A DNA stretch of 33,250 nucleotides from a virus, in the IMG/VR virus record IMGVR_UViG_3300024356_000022, positions 1 to 33,250 of that record. One strand, 5' to 3'. Under the pieces are notes generated by a model. That model had not been told where the DNA came from. It ran no database searches and worked only from the letters and a program-made list of their open reading frames with translations. Position numbers and translations under genes: made by a program. Below are positions 21,930 through 30,833 of this stretch, piece after piece. How positions within the stretch are numbered: position 1 is the first letter of the stretch; the number at the start of each line of letters is the position of its first letter.

Positions 21930-24475
21930 GTATTGTACAAACTAATACCAGCACTATTGTAATTGATAATACACAAACCAGAGTTATTGCCGGCGGCATG
22001 ATGGGCCCAACTGGGCCAGCCAGTACCGTAGTCGGTCCCACAGGGCCAACAGGTGCTCAAGGTATTGCAGGTCAGGGTATTAGTGTTAAAGGTACTGCAG
22101 CTACAGTAGCTGGTCTACCTAGCAGTAATAATCAAGATGCTGACGCCTATATAGTAACACAAAATAATCACCTATATGTTTGGCAGGCTAGTACTAGTAC
22201 TTGGATTGATGCTGGTGCTATTGTAGGACCACAAGGTGCTACAGGTGCTATAGGCCCAACAGGTGCCACAGGCGTTATGGGTCCCACAGGTGCAGCTAGT
22301 AACATAGTAGGACCTACAGGTGCTACAGGACCCACAGGACCAACAGGAGCAGCTAGCACTATAGCAGGTCCTACAGGACCTACAGGTGCTCAAGGTAACA
22401 CAGGACCTACAGGTGCTCAAGGTGCAGCTAGTACTATAGCAGGACCTACAGGTCCACAAGGTCAAGGTGTACAATTAAAAGGCAGTGTTGCTACTGTTGT
22501 GCAATTACCTGCTAGTAATAATACAGTAGGTGACAGTTATGTTGTTACTCAAGATGGTCACCTATATGTATGGACAGGTAGTACCTGGGCAGACAGCGGT
22601 CAAATACAAGGTGCCACAGGCCCTACAGGTGCACAAGGTCAACAAGGTGCTACAGGTCCTACAGGTCCTACAGGGCCAGTAGGTATACAAGGGGTACAAG
22701 GCCCAGCTAGCACAGTGCCTGGCCCTACAGGTAGCACAGGACCTACAGGTGCACAGGGTATACAAGGGGTACAAGGCCCTGCCAGCACTGTGGCAGGCCC
22801 AACAGGACCTACAGGTGCACAAGGTATACAAGGTGTTCAAGGCCCAGCTAGTACAGTAGCAGGACCAACAGGGCCTACAGGCAGCACTGGACCTACAGGA
22901 GCTCAAGGTGCAGCTAGTACAGTAGCAGGACCTACAGGACCTACAGGTGCTCAAGGTAACACAGGTCCACAAGGTGCAGCTAGTACAGTAGCCGGACCAA
23001 CAGGGCCTACAGGCCAACAAGGTCAACAAGGTCCAGCAGGCCCAACAGGTAGTGCTAGCACTGTAGCAGGTCCTACAGGTCCCACAGGTGCAGCAGGTGC
23101 TCAAGGTATAGCAGGCACAGCAGGTGCAGCAGGTCCCACAGGCCCTACAGGAGCCAGCGGCGCTAGTGGCAGTCAAGGTGTGCAAGGGCCTACTGGTGCA
23201 CTTGGACCACAAGGTCCTACAGGACCCACAGGTGCCAAAGGCAATGATGGTACCAGTGTACAAATTATTGGTAGTGTGGCTAGTGCAAGTAATATACCAG
23301 GATACCCTAATACGCATACAGGTGCTATAGGCGATGCTTACTTAGTAACCGCTGACAGTCATCTTTGGGTATGGACAGGTACTACGTGGCAAGATGTAGG
23401 AGTAATTAGTGGACCAACAGGTAGTACAGGTCCTACAGGTGCCACAGGTGCAGCTAGTACAGTAGCAGGTCCTACAGGTCCTACAGGTAATACTGGTCCA
23501 CAAGGTATTAATATTACACTGCGTGGCGAAGTTGCACAAGTAGCTAACCTACCAGCCAGTAATAACACAGTTAATGATGCCTACATTGTTACTAGCACTG
23601 GACACTTATGGGTGTGGAATGGCAGTAACTGGTTTGATGCTGGCACAATTGTTGGACCACAAGGTCCTACAGGACCAGCTAGTACTGCACTAGGTCCTAC
23701 AGGTGCTCAAGGTCTGCAAGGTCCAGCAGGACCTACAGGTCCCACAGGTGCTATAGGTCCACAAGGTGTTGTTGGTCCTACAGGTCCTACAGGTCCACAA
23801 GGTGCGGCTAGCACAGTAGCTGGTCCTACAGGTGCTCAAGGTGCACTTGGTCCCACAGGACCCACAGGTGCACAAGGTGCAGCTAGCACAGTAGCAGGTC
23901 CTACAGGTCCTACAGGTAGTATAGGTAATACAGGCAACACTGGTCCAACAGGACCAACAGGCCAACAAGGTACAGTAGCATTTACTTTTAGCGATACTGC
24001 ACCAGTTAGTCCACAACTAGGTGATAGATGGATTGAAAGCAGTACTGGTATTGAGTATACTTATATAAATGATGGTAACTCACTACAGTGGGTAGAAACT
24101 AGAAACGGTTCACTAATTGGACCACAAGGTCCTACTGGCCCTAGTCAAAATCTTACACCCTATACTAGCGCAAATACTGGTGCGTTCAATCTTAGTAACA
24201 GCAATTATCAAATTTGGGCAGTTACTGGCGGTAATTACACTGTAAGTTTTACTAATTGGTTGGCTAGTGGTCAACTAACAGAATTGTTAATAGAAGCTCA
24301 AAATGTACAATCTAGTGGTGCAGTGATTACTTGGCCTACAATAAACTGGATTAAGAGTGATGGCTCACTAACTACAACTTTTAGTCAATCTGGCATAGTT
24401 TTAACTAACTTAGACTTTATATTAATTTGGTCCAGAGATGGCGGAACCACTATTTATGGAAAGGTTATTAGATAA
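21926..24475 (+). CDS. Long collagen-like fibre with four repeated beta modules
   Basis: 849 residues. A short N-terminal beta segment leads to Gly-X-Y repeats dominated by GPT, GPQ, GAQ and GAT, from ~26 to ~680. They are interrupted by four copies of a ~50-residue module at ~48-101, 179-228, 442-495 and 526-576. Module pattern: LPxSNN, then DAYIVT (or a close variant), HLYVW or HLWVW, xxxxW, then D-(A/S/V)-G-x-I. The C-terminal ~165 residues are a different beta domain with [15 protein letters not shown] and a terminal TTIYGKVIR. Inside the Gly-X-Y parts, GxASTVAG-type elements recur 14 times and break the triplet register by one residue. Expected to be a trimeric, flexible, surface-binding fibre. 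Thr and Gln in Y replace the hydroxyproline of animal collagen. Confidence 0.82.
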   Translation: MSIVQTNTSTIVIDNTQTRVIAGGMMGPTGPASTVVGPTGPTGAQGIAGQGISVKGTAATVAGLPSSNNQDADAYIVTQNNHLYVWQASTSTWIDAGAIVGPQGATGAIGPTGATGVMGPTGAASNIVGPTGATGPTGPTGAASTIAGPTGPTGAQGNTGPTGAQGAASTIAGPTGPQGQGVQLKGSVATVVQLPASNNTVGDSYVVTQDGHLYVWTGSTWADSGQIQGATGPTGAQGQQGATGPTGPTGPVGIQGVQGPASTVPGPTGSTGPTGAQGIQGVQGPASTVAGPTGPTGAQGIQGVQGPASTVAGPTGPTGSTGPTGAQGAASTVAGPTGPTGAQGNTGPQGAASTVAGPTGPTGQQGQQGPAGPTGSASTVAGPTGPTGAAGAQGIAGTAGAAGPTGPTGASGASGSQGVQGPTGALGPQGPTGPTGAKGNDGTSVQIIGSVASASNIPGYPNTHTGAIGDAYLVTADSHLWVWTGTTWQDVGVISGPTGSTGPTGATGAASTVAGPTGPTGNTGPQGINITLRGEVAQVANLPASNNTVNDAYIVTSTGHLWVWNGSNWFDAGTIVGPQGPTGPASTALGPTGAQGLQGPAGPTGPTGAIGPQGVVGPTGPTGPQGAASTVAGPTGAQGALGPTGPTGAQGAASTVAGPTGPTGSIGNTGNTGPTGPTGQQGTVAFTFSDTAPVSPQLGDRWIESSTGIEYTYINDGNSLQWVETRNGSLIGPQGPTGPSQNLTPYTSANTGAFNLSNSNYQIWAVTGGNYTVSFTNWLASGQLTELLIEAQNVQSSGAVITWPTINWIKSDGSLTTTFSQSGIVLTNLDFILIWSRDGGTTIYGKVIR
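22000..23960 (+). repeat. Collagen-like repeat array, interrupted by four modules
   Basis: Degenerate 9-bp-periodic DNA encoding Gly-Pro-Thr and related triplets, with recurring longer words encoding A-S-T-V-A-G-P-T-G. The beta modules interrupt it at about 22070-22230, 22461-22611, 23250-23411 and 23503-23655. The opposite strand of this array gives long Cys/Thr-rich false ORFs. Confidence 0.85.
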
Positions 24476-24534
24476 TGAATAATACGCTTTCTATAAGAGT
24501 TATTAAGCATTGGAAAAATTATGCCAGATATTAA
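24475..24534 (+). CDS. Possible 19-codon coupling ORF between two fibre genes
   Basis: An ATG overlaps the preceding stop (TAATG at 24473-24477), as in several real junctions here. It opens a 19-codon frame ([19 protein letters not shown]) whose stop at 24532-24534 lies 11 bases inside the next gene. Terminating ribosomes could reinitiate at the ATG at 24521, which has only a weak site (TGGAAA). It may equally be chance. Confidence 0.2.
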   Translation: MNNTLSIRVIKHWKNYARY

Positions 24535-26281
24535 TTTTCCATCAAATCCTAGTGTTAATGATACCTATAGCTTTAATGGACGTACTTGGAAATGGAACGG
24601 CAAAGGCTGGGAATCATTAAACACAGGTCAAGGAGTTCAAGGACCAACTGGGCCAACTGGTCCGGCTAGTACAGTAGCAGGCCCTACAGGTGCACAAGGT
24701 ATAGCAGGTCCTACAGGTCCTCAAGGTGCAGCTAGTACAGTAGCTGGTCCCACAGGGCCACAAGGTAGTGCAGGAGCAGCAGGACCTACAGGTCCTCAAG
24801 GTGCAGCTAGTACTGTAGCAGGTCCAACAGGACCACAAGGTAGTGCAGGTCCTACAGGTGCTAGTGGAGCAGCAGGACCCACAGGACCACAAGGTACAGC
24901 AGGCAGTGCAGGACCCACAGGACCACAAGGTACAGCAGGCAGTGCAGGACCCACAGGACCACAAGGTACAGCAGGTACAGCAGGTCCTACAGGTGCACAA
25001 GGTACAGCAGGCCCTACAGGTGCAGCAGGTCCAACAGGTGCCATAGGACCAACCGGTGCACAAGGTGCAGGCAGCGCAGTTAGTGTTAGTGATGAAGGCA
25101 CACTGTTAACTAGCAACGTAACTAGCTTTAATTTTGTTGGCAGCGGAGTAACCGCAACTAATACTAGTGGAGCAGTTACAGTTACAGTTAGTGGTGGCGG
25201 TGGTAGTGGAGCTACTTATGCTATTAGTGCTGAAACAGCCACAGGCGGTGCTAACTTACGATTAACTGGCAGCGATGCTAGCACAGACGACGTTAAATTA
25301 CAGGCTGGCGATAATGTAACCATTACTAGAAACGACGCAAATACTATTACTATTGCTAGTACTGGTGGTGGGGGTGGTAGCAGTGGACCAGTCTTAGAAA
25401 CTAGCCAAACTATTACTACACCATATATAATTACTAATGGTAAAAACGCGCTAAGTGTTGGACCAGTAACTATTGGTGCAGGTGCTAGTATTACTATACT
25501 ACCAGGTCAACGTTGGTTAGTAGCTGGCGATACTGGCATGTCTAGCAGTGTTACTGGTGTAGGAGGTGCTAGCGGCACTGTGCAAAGTGTAAATATATCT
25601 GGTGGAACCACAGGTCTTACAGCGACTGGCGGACCTATAACCACTACAGGAACTATTACGCTTGCTGGTACTTTAATTCCTGCAAATGGTGGTACAGGAC
25701 AAACAACTTTTACTAATGGTCAATTATTAATTGGTAACTCTACCGGCAATACACTTACTAAAGCAACCCTAACCGCTGGTTCAGGCATAGATATTACTAA
25801 TGGTAATGGTTCTATTACAATTGCTTTATCGGCTGGTGGTGGGGTAGCATATTCAACTTATACGTATACCGGAGACGGTAGTACAACCACATTTGCCGCC
25901 GTTAGCGGAATTACTGTAAATAATATTCTAGTATTAGAAAACGGTGTTACACAAGTACCAACTACTGATTATACTGTTTCAGGTAGTAATGTAGTATTTA
26001 CCACTGCTCCTGCAACCGGTGTGAACATTCAGATTCGTGTAATGGGTGGAGGCGGTGGCGGTAGTGTACAGCAAATATCAACTGGTGCTGGATTAACTGG
26101 CGGACCAATTACTACTACAGGAACTGTTAGCCTTGCCACCAGCGGCGTTACCGCAGGCAGTTATACAAATGCTAATATTACAGTAGATACTTATGGTAGA
26201 ATTACTTTAGCAGCTAACGGTAGCGGTGGTGGAATAACAACAGGAAAGGCTATTGCCATGGCAATGGTATTTGGAGGATAA
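24521..26281 (+). CDS. Collagen-like tail fibre, second copy
   Basis: 586 residues. It opens with a small Trp-rich domain found at the head of many phage fibres ([20 protein letters not shown] then GKGWE). Gly-X-Y repeats at ~38-185 carry three GxASTVAG register breaks. The rest is beta-rich fibre shaft: [53 protein letters not shown], a [18 protein letters not shown] segment with [19 protein letters not shown], and [20 protein letters not shown] near the end. It finishes with a Gly-rich tail and AMAMVFGG. The stop lies 1 base before the next gene, and its final GGA GGA codons supply the next ribosome binding site. Likely a side fibre or receptor-binding fibre. Confidence 0.8.
   Translation: MPDINFPSNPSVNDTYSFNGRTWKWNGKGWESLNTGQGVQGPTGPTGPASTVAGPTGAQGIAGPTGPQGAASTVAGPTGPQGSAGAAGPTGPQGAASTVAGPTGPQGSAGPTGASGAAGPTGPQGTAGSAGPTGPQGTAGSAGPTGPQGTAGTAGPTGAQGTAGPTGAAGPTGAIGPTGAQGAGSAVSVSDEGTLLTSNVTSFNFVGSGVTATNTSGAVTVTVSGGGGSGATYAISAETATGGANLRLTGSDASTDDVKLQAGDNVTITRNDANTITIASTGGGGGSSGPVLETSQTITTPYIITNGKNALSVGPVTIGAGASITILPGQRWLVAGDTGMSSSVTGVGGASGTVQSVNISGGTTGLTATGGPITTTGTITLAGTLIPANGGTGQTTFTNGQLLIGNSTGNTLTKATLTAGSGIDITNGNGSITIALSAGGGVAYSTYTYTGDGSTTTFAAVSGITVNNILVLENGVTQVPTTDYTVSGSNVVFTTAPATGVNIQIRVMGGGGGGSVQQISTGAGLTGGPITTTGTVSLATSGVTAGSYTNANITVDTYGRITLAANGSGGGITTGKAIAMAMVFGG
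24872..24979 (+). repeat. Three tandem 36-bp collagen-coding units
   Basis: Units 24872-24907 and 24908-24943 are identical; 24944-24979 differs only in the last codons. Each encodes four Gly-X-Y triplets ([12 protein letters not shown]). Such exact repeats suggest recent expansion and a length that may vary between individuals. Confidence 0.85.
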
Positions 26282-26282
26282 T

Positions 26283-26654
26283 ATGGCAGCACCAAATATA
26301 GTCAATGTTACAACCATTATTGGTAAAACCGTTGGTAAGGCCCTTACTGCAAGTTTATTAGATATAGTAACTAATAGTGCAGCCAGTAATAAAGTATTTA
26401 AGATAAATAGTATTATTGTGTCTAACGTACACGGAACTAATAACGCCGAAGTTAATGTAGTATTTTATGATAGCAGTGAAGGTGCTGGAACAAATTTTTA
26501 TCTAGCTAAAACAATAATTGTACCTGCCGATTCCAGCCTTGTAGTTATTAGCAAAGATGCTAATATTTATCTAGAAGAAGGTGATATAGTTCGTGCACAA
26601 ACTACAGCTACTAGCCTACTAGAAATAGTAGTAAGTTATGAGGAGATTAGCTAA
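26283..26654 (+). CDS. Conserved phage structural protein of unknown function
   Basis: 123 residues starting [16 protein letters not shown]. An upstream in-frame ATG at 26253 is rejected because GGAGG at 26273-26277 is spaced correctly only for the ATG at 26283. The sequence is a single beta-sandwich-like domain: a strand with [12 protein letters not shown], then [13 protein letters not shown], then [24 protein letters not shown] and a closing [11 protein letters not shown] know this as a recurrent small family beside fibre genes in many aquatic phages; its exact job is not established. Probably a virion fibre-base or decoration protein. TAATG overlap with the next gene. Confidence 0.65.
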   Translation: MAAPNIVNVTTIIGKTVGKALTASLLDIVTNSAASNKVFKINSIIVSNVHGTNNAEVNVVFYDSSEGAGTNFYLAKTIIVPADSSLVVISKDANIYLEEGDIVRAQTTATSLLEIVVSYEEIS

Positions 26655-28675
26655 TGCGCGGTAATGGCGGCATTATTGGAGCTGCTAATCAACCAACCGT
26701 TAGCTCTGCTAAAGGCATTTGGTCTTTAATGGAGCAACTAGTAGCTAAGCAAAGCGGCACTTGGCCAGTATTTGGCTACACCGTCATCCAAACCTTTACA
26801 GCTACCAGTACGTGGACTTGCCCTGCTGGGGTGACAGAGGTTGAGTATTTGGTTGTCGCTGGTGGGGGTGGGGGTGGAACGGGGATAGGCGGTGGCGGCG
26901 GTGCGGGTGGATTTAGGACGGGAACAGGTTTATCTGTCACTGCGGGAACTGATTACACTATTACTGTTGGTGGAGGCGGCGCTAGATCAACAGGCTCGCC
27001 TGGAACTATTGGCAATAATGGTACGGATAGTTCTATTGCTGGATCGCCGATTACGGAAAACCCCTCTGGAGCCGGTACAAATACTTTCAAGGCTTATGGC
27101 GGTGGCGGTGGCGGTGGTTTTCTTGTTCCGGGAAGTCCTGCTCCTTACGGAACCGTAACGGGTGCTAATGGTGGTTCTGGGGGTGGAAGTTCGCATACAG
27201 GAAATTCATCTTCTGGAAATGGAAATACACCATCAACATCTCCTTCGCAAGGGTCAAACGGCGGTGTTGGTTCTGGCCCTGGCACTTCCTATGCAGCAGG
27301 AGGTGGCGGGGGTGGTGCTAGTGGCGCAGGAAGTGCAGCGGCAGCGGCCACGAGTTCGGCTGGCGGGAATGGTGGCGCAGGAACAGCATCAACTATTTCT
27401 GGAAGTAGTGTTACTTATGCTGGTGGCGGCGGTGGAGGAACGAATACGGTTTCTCCAAAAACTGGCGGCACTGGCGGCACTGGCGGAGGTGGAAATGGTT
27501 CAGCTACTGCTAGTGTTGCTGGAGGCGACGGCACAGCAAACACAGGTGGTGGGGGTGGTGGTGGTTATGGTGATACTCCTGCTAACAAAACAAACGGCGG
27601 CACAGGCGGCTCCGGTATCGTCATCCTAAAGTACACCGTACCTAGCCAAACCGTCTTTGTATTCAAAGGCACGACTACGTGGAAATGCCCGACAGGTGTA
27701 ACCAGCGTTGACTATCTTGTGGTTGCGGGTGGCGGTGGTGGTAATGGATATTATGCCGGAGGAGGGGGCGCTGGTGGCCTTCGTACTGGAACAGGATTAA
27801 GTGTTACAGCAGGAACCGACTACACAATCACTGTCGGCGGTGGCGGGGGTTATAACACAAACGGTTCCAATTCAGCCTTTGGCCCTATTACTTCACTCGG
27901 AGGTGGTTTTGGGGCTCGTGGCGGTGGAAATTTTGGTGGTAACGCAGCCAGTTCTGGGGGTTCTGGTGGTGGTGGTGGGTCAACAAGTGCATTTACAGCA
28001 GCTGGAACAGGGAACCCATCTGCATCCGGTACGGCATCGTCTATTTCTGGAACTACGCTTACTGTTGGTGGGACAGTAACAAATACATTTTTAGTTGGAA
28101 TGATTCTTAGCGGAACTGGTGTAACTGCTGGAACCACAATAACAGCTCTAGGAACAGGAACAGGCGGAGCGGGAACATATACTGTTAGCGCAAGCCAAAC
28201 TGTTTCAAGCACAACAATTACAGGCGCTTTAAGCGGAACAGGTATTAGCGCAAGACAGGGCTATGATGGAGGATCTTCTGCTGGCCCTAGCGGTAATTAT
28301 GGTTCGGGCGGCGGCGGCGGATCTGGTGGGGCCGGAGCAAATGGTGGGACGGTTGGTGGTAATGGTGGGGCGGCAACGGCATCTAGTATAACCGGCTCTT
28401 CCATATATTATGCTGGCGGTGGTGGTGGAGCTGTTGCTAATGGTTCTGGGTATTCAATGGGTTTAGGTGGAGGAACATCAACTACTTCACAAAAAGGTGG
28501 CGGCGGGGATGGAAGTATTAGTGGAGTTAGTTCCGGATTTACATTAACCGCCGCTACGCCAGGAACTACAAATACCGGAGGCGGGGCTGGTGGCGGCAGT
28601 GGGCAGCTAAACCCAAATAATGATGTAGCAACAAACGGCGGCTCCGGTATCGTCATCATAAAAATAAATCAATAA
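26654..28675 (+). CDS. Glycine-rich tail adhesin with internal duplication
   Basis: 673 residues. The N-terminus ([20 protein letters not shown]) is a typical attachment segment for this class. Two homologous units follow: ~45-333 and ~334-673, each opening with (T/K)W(T/K)CP(A/T)[13 protein letters not shown] and [20 protein letters not shown], then long glycine runs, then SGIVI(L/I)K. Such glycine-rich segments can pack as polyglycine II helices, as in T-even gp38-type adhesins; that is family knowledge applied by analogy. Unit 2 carries a non-glycine beta insert (~455-529, with [20 protein letters not shown]). Base and codon use change abruptly near 26780: CTAG becomes scarce and GGC/GGT/CGG rich. 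Probably an acquired receptor-binding tip. Confidence 0.75.
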   Translation: MRGNGGIIGAANQPTVSSAKGIWSLMEQLVAKQSGTWPVFGYTVIQTFTATSTWTCPAGVTEVEYLVVAGGGGGGTGIGGGGGAGGFRTGTGLSVTAGTDYTITVGGGGARSTGSPGTIGNNGTDSSIAGSPITENPSGAGTNTFKAYGGGGGGGFLVPGSPAPYGTVTGANGGSGGGSSHTGNSSSGNGNTPSTSPSQGSNGGVGSGPGTSYAAGGGGGGASGAGSAAAAATSSAGGNGGAGTASTISGSSVTYAGGGGGGTNTVSPKTGGTGGTGGGGNGSATASVAGGDGTANTGGGGGGGYGDTPANKTNGGTGGSGIVILKYTVPSQTVFVFKGTTTWKCPTGVTSVDYLVVAGGGGGNGYYAGGGGAGGLRTGTGLSVTAGTDYTITVGGGGGYNTNGSNSAFGPITSLGGGFGARGGGNFGGNAASSGGSGGGGGSTSAFTAAGTGNPSASGTASSISGTTLTVGGTVTNTFLVGMILSGTGVTAGTTITALGTGTGGAGTYTVSASQTVSSTTITGALSGTGISARQGYDGGSSAGPSGNYGSGGGGGSGGAGANGGTVGGNGGAATASSITGSSIYYAGGGGGAVANGSGYSMGLGGGTSTTSQKGGGGDGSISGVSSGFTLTAATPGTTNTGGGAGGGSGQLNPNNDVATNGGSGIVIIKINQ

Positions 28676-28683
28676 GAGGGTCT

Positions 28684-28938
28684 ATGACAACAAAGGTATT
28701 TAGGTTTCTGGGGATTGACACAGCCATGCACTTGCTTCGTCCGGGTGCTAAGTGGGAAATCTCTAACAACGTCTTTACACGCTGGGATGATCCTAGACCT
28801 TGTCCGAGTATTGAAGAAGTCTATTGGGTGATAGACAAGATCAGAGAGTTTGAAGATTCAATCCCTACGATCTGGCTACCTGAACAGTTAGAAGAAATGG
28901 GCATCAAGCAAAAGGAAATTGAAGATGCAATTGCATAA
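28684..28938 (+). CDS. Small conserved phage protein beside adhesin genes
   Basis: 84 residues: MTTKVFRFLGIDTAMHLLRP, then GAKWEISNNVFTRWDDPRPC, SIEEVYWVIDKIREFEDSI and IWLPEQLEEM. I recognise the LRPGAKWE...WDDPRPCPS...IWLPEQ pattern as a family common after fibre genes in aquatic myo- and siphophages. No enzyme motif is visible. It may help fibre assembly, an inference from location. GAGGG lies just upstream. The last codons overlap the start of the oxygenase gene by 14 bases. Codon use matches the acquired block, not the rest of the genome. Confidence 0.6.
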   Translation: MTTKVFRFLGIDTAMHLLRPGAKWEISNNVFTRWDDPRPCPSIEEVYWVIDKIREFEDSIPTIWLPEQLEEMGIKQKEIEDAIA

Positions 28939-29527
28939 TCTGTTTCCGACACCTGTAGGCTTTGCTGAGCTAGGTCGTTCATTAAGCGATGAGGAGTTGT
29001 TCTTCATCCGTGAGTTACAGACAAGACCGAATCAGGGAAATACGACAAGCACTGATAACTTCGTACTTCGTAACCCTGTGCTGACGAATCTACGTTCGTT
29101 CATCGAGGATGCTGTTTCGGAATACTTCAAGTCCACAGTCAATCCTAAGCACAATGTAAGTCTGAGAGTGACGCAAAGCTGGTGCAACTATAGCGAGCAA
29201 GGTCAGTACCACCACAAACACGCACATCCCAACAGCTATATCAGTGGCGTGTTTTATGTGCAAACAAACCCTGATGATCGGATTTACTTCTACAAAGATG
29301 GCTGGCAGCAAATTAAGTTTCCACCACAAGAGTGGAACGCATATAATAGCGAAAGCTGGTGGTTTGAGGTTACTGCTGGCAAGCTAATATTATTTCCATC
29401 GTCACTAACCCACATGGTTCCTGAAATTAAAGGTGAAGATACTCGCATCTCACTATCGTTTAACACTTTTCCAGTTGGTGTAGTCGGAGAAGAAATGGAC
29501 TTAACTGGACTTAAATTGGAAATTTAA
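28925..29527 (+). CDS. 2OG-Fe(II) oxygenase
   Basis: 200 residues from the ATG at 28925. An in-frame TTG at 28919 would sit too close to the AAGGA at 28912-28916. The protein follows the phage 2OG-Fe(II) oxygenase family (PF13759 type): LFPTPVGFAELGR at the start, QSWCNYSEQGQYHHKHAHPN and SYISGVFYV in the core, then GKLILFPSSLTHMVPEIKG and TRISLSFNTFPVG. Candidate metal ligands are a His of the HKHAHP cluster and the His of SLTHMV; the Arg in TRISLSFN would hold 2-oxoglutarate. A second acidic ligand is not obvious to me. The family uses 2-oxoglutarate and O2, usually to hydroxylate; the substrate here is unknown. Its place among collagen-like fibre genes makes a structural protein a possible target. 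Confidence 0.75.
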   Translation: MQLHNLFPTPVGFAELGRSLSDEELFFIRELQTRPNQGNTTSTDNFVLRNPVLTNLRSFIEDAVSEYFKSTVNPKHNVSLRVTQSWCNYSEQGQYHHKHAHPNSYISGVFYVQTNPDDRIYFYKDGWQQIKFPPQEWNAYNSESWWFEVTAGKLILFPSSLTHMVPEIKGEDTRISLSFNTFPVGVVGEEMDLTGLKLEI

Positions 29528-29530
29528 CCT

Positions 29531-29893
29531 ATGGCACATTTTGCAAAAATTGACGAAAATAACCTAGTTACTCAAGTAGTTGTTGTAGACAATCGTGATA
29601 CTAGTGATAGTAGTGGTGTTGAGCGTGAGCATATTGGTGCTGCTCACTTAGAAAAAATTCTTGGTGGAACTTGGCGGCAAACTAGTTATAACGGCAATTT
29701 TCGCAAAAACTATGCTGGCATAGGTTATACTTACGATAGCGTAAGAAATGCATTTATTCCACCTAAACCGTTTAACAGCTGGCAATTAGACGAACAAACG
29801 TGTCAGTGGACAGCACCTCAACCATATCCACAAGATGGACAAATGTATAGTTGGAACGAAAATACCACAAGTTGGCAAAGGACTGAACTATGA
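29531..29893 (+). CDS. Conserved phage protein (MAHFAKID family)
   Basis: 120 residues. The sequence [20 protein letters not shown], then [53 protein letters not shown] and [11 protein letters not shown], is a well-known conserved phage family found near tail fibre or structural genes, common in aquatic T4-like phages. Its function is not established. The repeated W-x-W/aromatic segments suggest small beta repeats. CTAG-rich codon use returns in this gene, marking the right edge of the acquired block. An ATGA overlap couples it to the next gene. No strong ribosome binding site is visible. Confidence 0.65.
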   Translation: MAHFAKIDENNLVTQVVVVDNRDTSDSSGVEREHIGAAHLEKILGGTWRQTSYNGNFRKNYAGIGYTYDSVRNAFIPPKPFNSWQLDEQTCQWTAPQPYPQDGQMYSWNENTTSWQRTEL

Positions 29894-30096
29894 CAACCAA
29901 AATCAATGATAAAAATATTGCTACAACTGGTGTTACAGCAGGCAGTTATACTAATGCTAATATCACAGTAAACAGTCAAGGGCAAGTTACACTAGCAGCT
30001 AATGGTACTGCTGGAGGTGGTAACACAGTAATTGATGGCGGATTTCCAGATTCTAGCTATCTATCTATACTGGCTATTGATGGAGGTACTATCTAA
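29890..30096 (+). CDS. Mini fibre-shaft protein
   Basis: 68 residues. Residues ~11-36, [19 protein letters not shown] then VTLAANG, repeat the C-terminal element of the fibre at 24521-26281 almost exactly ([19 protein letters not shown]). The rest is a short Gly-rich tail with [18 protein letters not shown]. It could be a small fibre piece that assembles with others, or a remnant of a larger fibre gene reduced by recombination. Overlaps at both ends (ATGA and TAATG) suggest it is translated. Confidence 0.55.
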   Translation: MTTKINDKNIATTGVTAGSYTNANITVNSQGQVTLAANGTAGGGNTVIDGGFPDSSYLSILAIDGGTI

Positions 30097-30833
30097 TGCC
30101 ACAACAAATTCAACTTAGACGAGGTACGGCAGCAGCTTGGACTAGTGCAAATCCTACACTAGCTGCTGGTGAATTAGGTGTTGAAACCGACACCAATAAA
30201 TTTAAGGTAGGCAATGGCAGTACTAGTTGGACTAGTTTGCCGTATGCTACCAAAGGTGATACAGGGCCAACAGGCCCAACTGGGCCACAAGGTACCACAG
30301 GCACCACAGGTGCCACAGGACCAACCGGGCCACAAGGTGCTGCTGGTAATGTTAGCACTAGTGTGGCAAATACCTTTACAGCAGCTCAAACCTTTAATAG
30401 TGGCAACCTAAAACTAGCTGGTAGTACCAGTGGCAGTGCAACACTTAATGCGCCTGCTGTAGCTGCTACAAATACATATACTCTACCAGTAGATACTAGC
30501 ACCCTAGGCTATGTAAATACTCCTACCAATAGTCAAAGTGCTAACTATACCACTGTACTAGGTGATAGTGGAAAAACGCTTATACATCCTAGCACTGATG
30601 CTAGTGCTAGAATATTTACCATTGATGACACACTAGCCTATGATGCAGGCACAGTAATTACATTTATTAATCAAACTTCACAGCAACTAACTATTACTTG
30701 CTCAACAGCAAATAACTTATATCTAGCAGGCACAGGTACTCAGGGAAGTCGTGTACTAGCACAGTATGGTCTAGCAACTTGTGTTAAAGTAGCTACAAAC
30801 TACTGGTTAATTAATGGAAACGGACTAACATGA
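30096..30833 (+). CDS. Short fibre with Mtd-N-like head and collagen spacer
   Basis: 245 residues. Residues ~3-48 (IQLRRGTAAAWTSANPTLAA then GELGVETDTNKFKVGNG) match the domain at the N-terminus of many phage fibres and of the Bordetella phage major tropism determinant. A short Gly-X-Y stretch (~53-86, [10 protein letters not shown]...) follows. The C-terminal ~110 residues are a beta tip domain seen in fibres: TVLGDSGKTLIHPSTDAS, TVITFINQTSQQLTI, GSRVLAQYGLATCVKVATNY and WLIN. Likely a receptor-contacting or adaptor fibre. No variable repeat or reverse transcriptase is seen, so the Mtd resemblance is structural only. ATGA overlap leads to the LamG gene. Confidence 0.72.
   Translation: MPQQIQLRRGTAAAWTSANPTLAAGELGVETDTNKFKVGNGSTSWTSLPYATKGDTGPTGPTGPQGTTGTTGATGPTGPQGAAGNVSTSVANTFTAAQTFNSGNLKLAGSTSGSATLNAPAVAATNTYTLPVDTSTLGYVNTPTNSQSANYTTVLGDSGKTLIHPSTDASARIFTIDDTLAYDAGTVITFINQTSQQLTITCSTANNLYLAGTGTQGSRVLAQYGLATCVKVATNYWLINGNGLT

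Noticed and set aside
19531-24980. CRISPR-like array
   Set aside because: The repeats are in frame, encode Gly-X-Y triplets, have no unique spacers of constant length and lie inside fibre genes.
22168-25116. Long reverse-strand ORFs rich in Cys, Thr and Ser, or in Pro, Val and Gly, across the collagen-like genes
   Set aside because: They are the complement of Gly-Pro-Thr repeats (CTGTAGG and similar words) and have no start signals or independent codon pattern.
26253-26282. Earlier ATG start for the 123-residue structural protein
   Set aside because: It lacks a ribosome binding site and overlaps the preceding fibre gene by 29 bases; GGAGG fits the ATG at 26283, where the familiar MAAPNIVNV start lies.
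28919-28924. TTG start for the oxygenase
   Set aside because: AAGGA at 28912-28916 is two bases from the TTG but eight from the ATG at 28925, which gives the usual short N-terminus.
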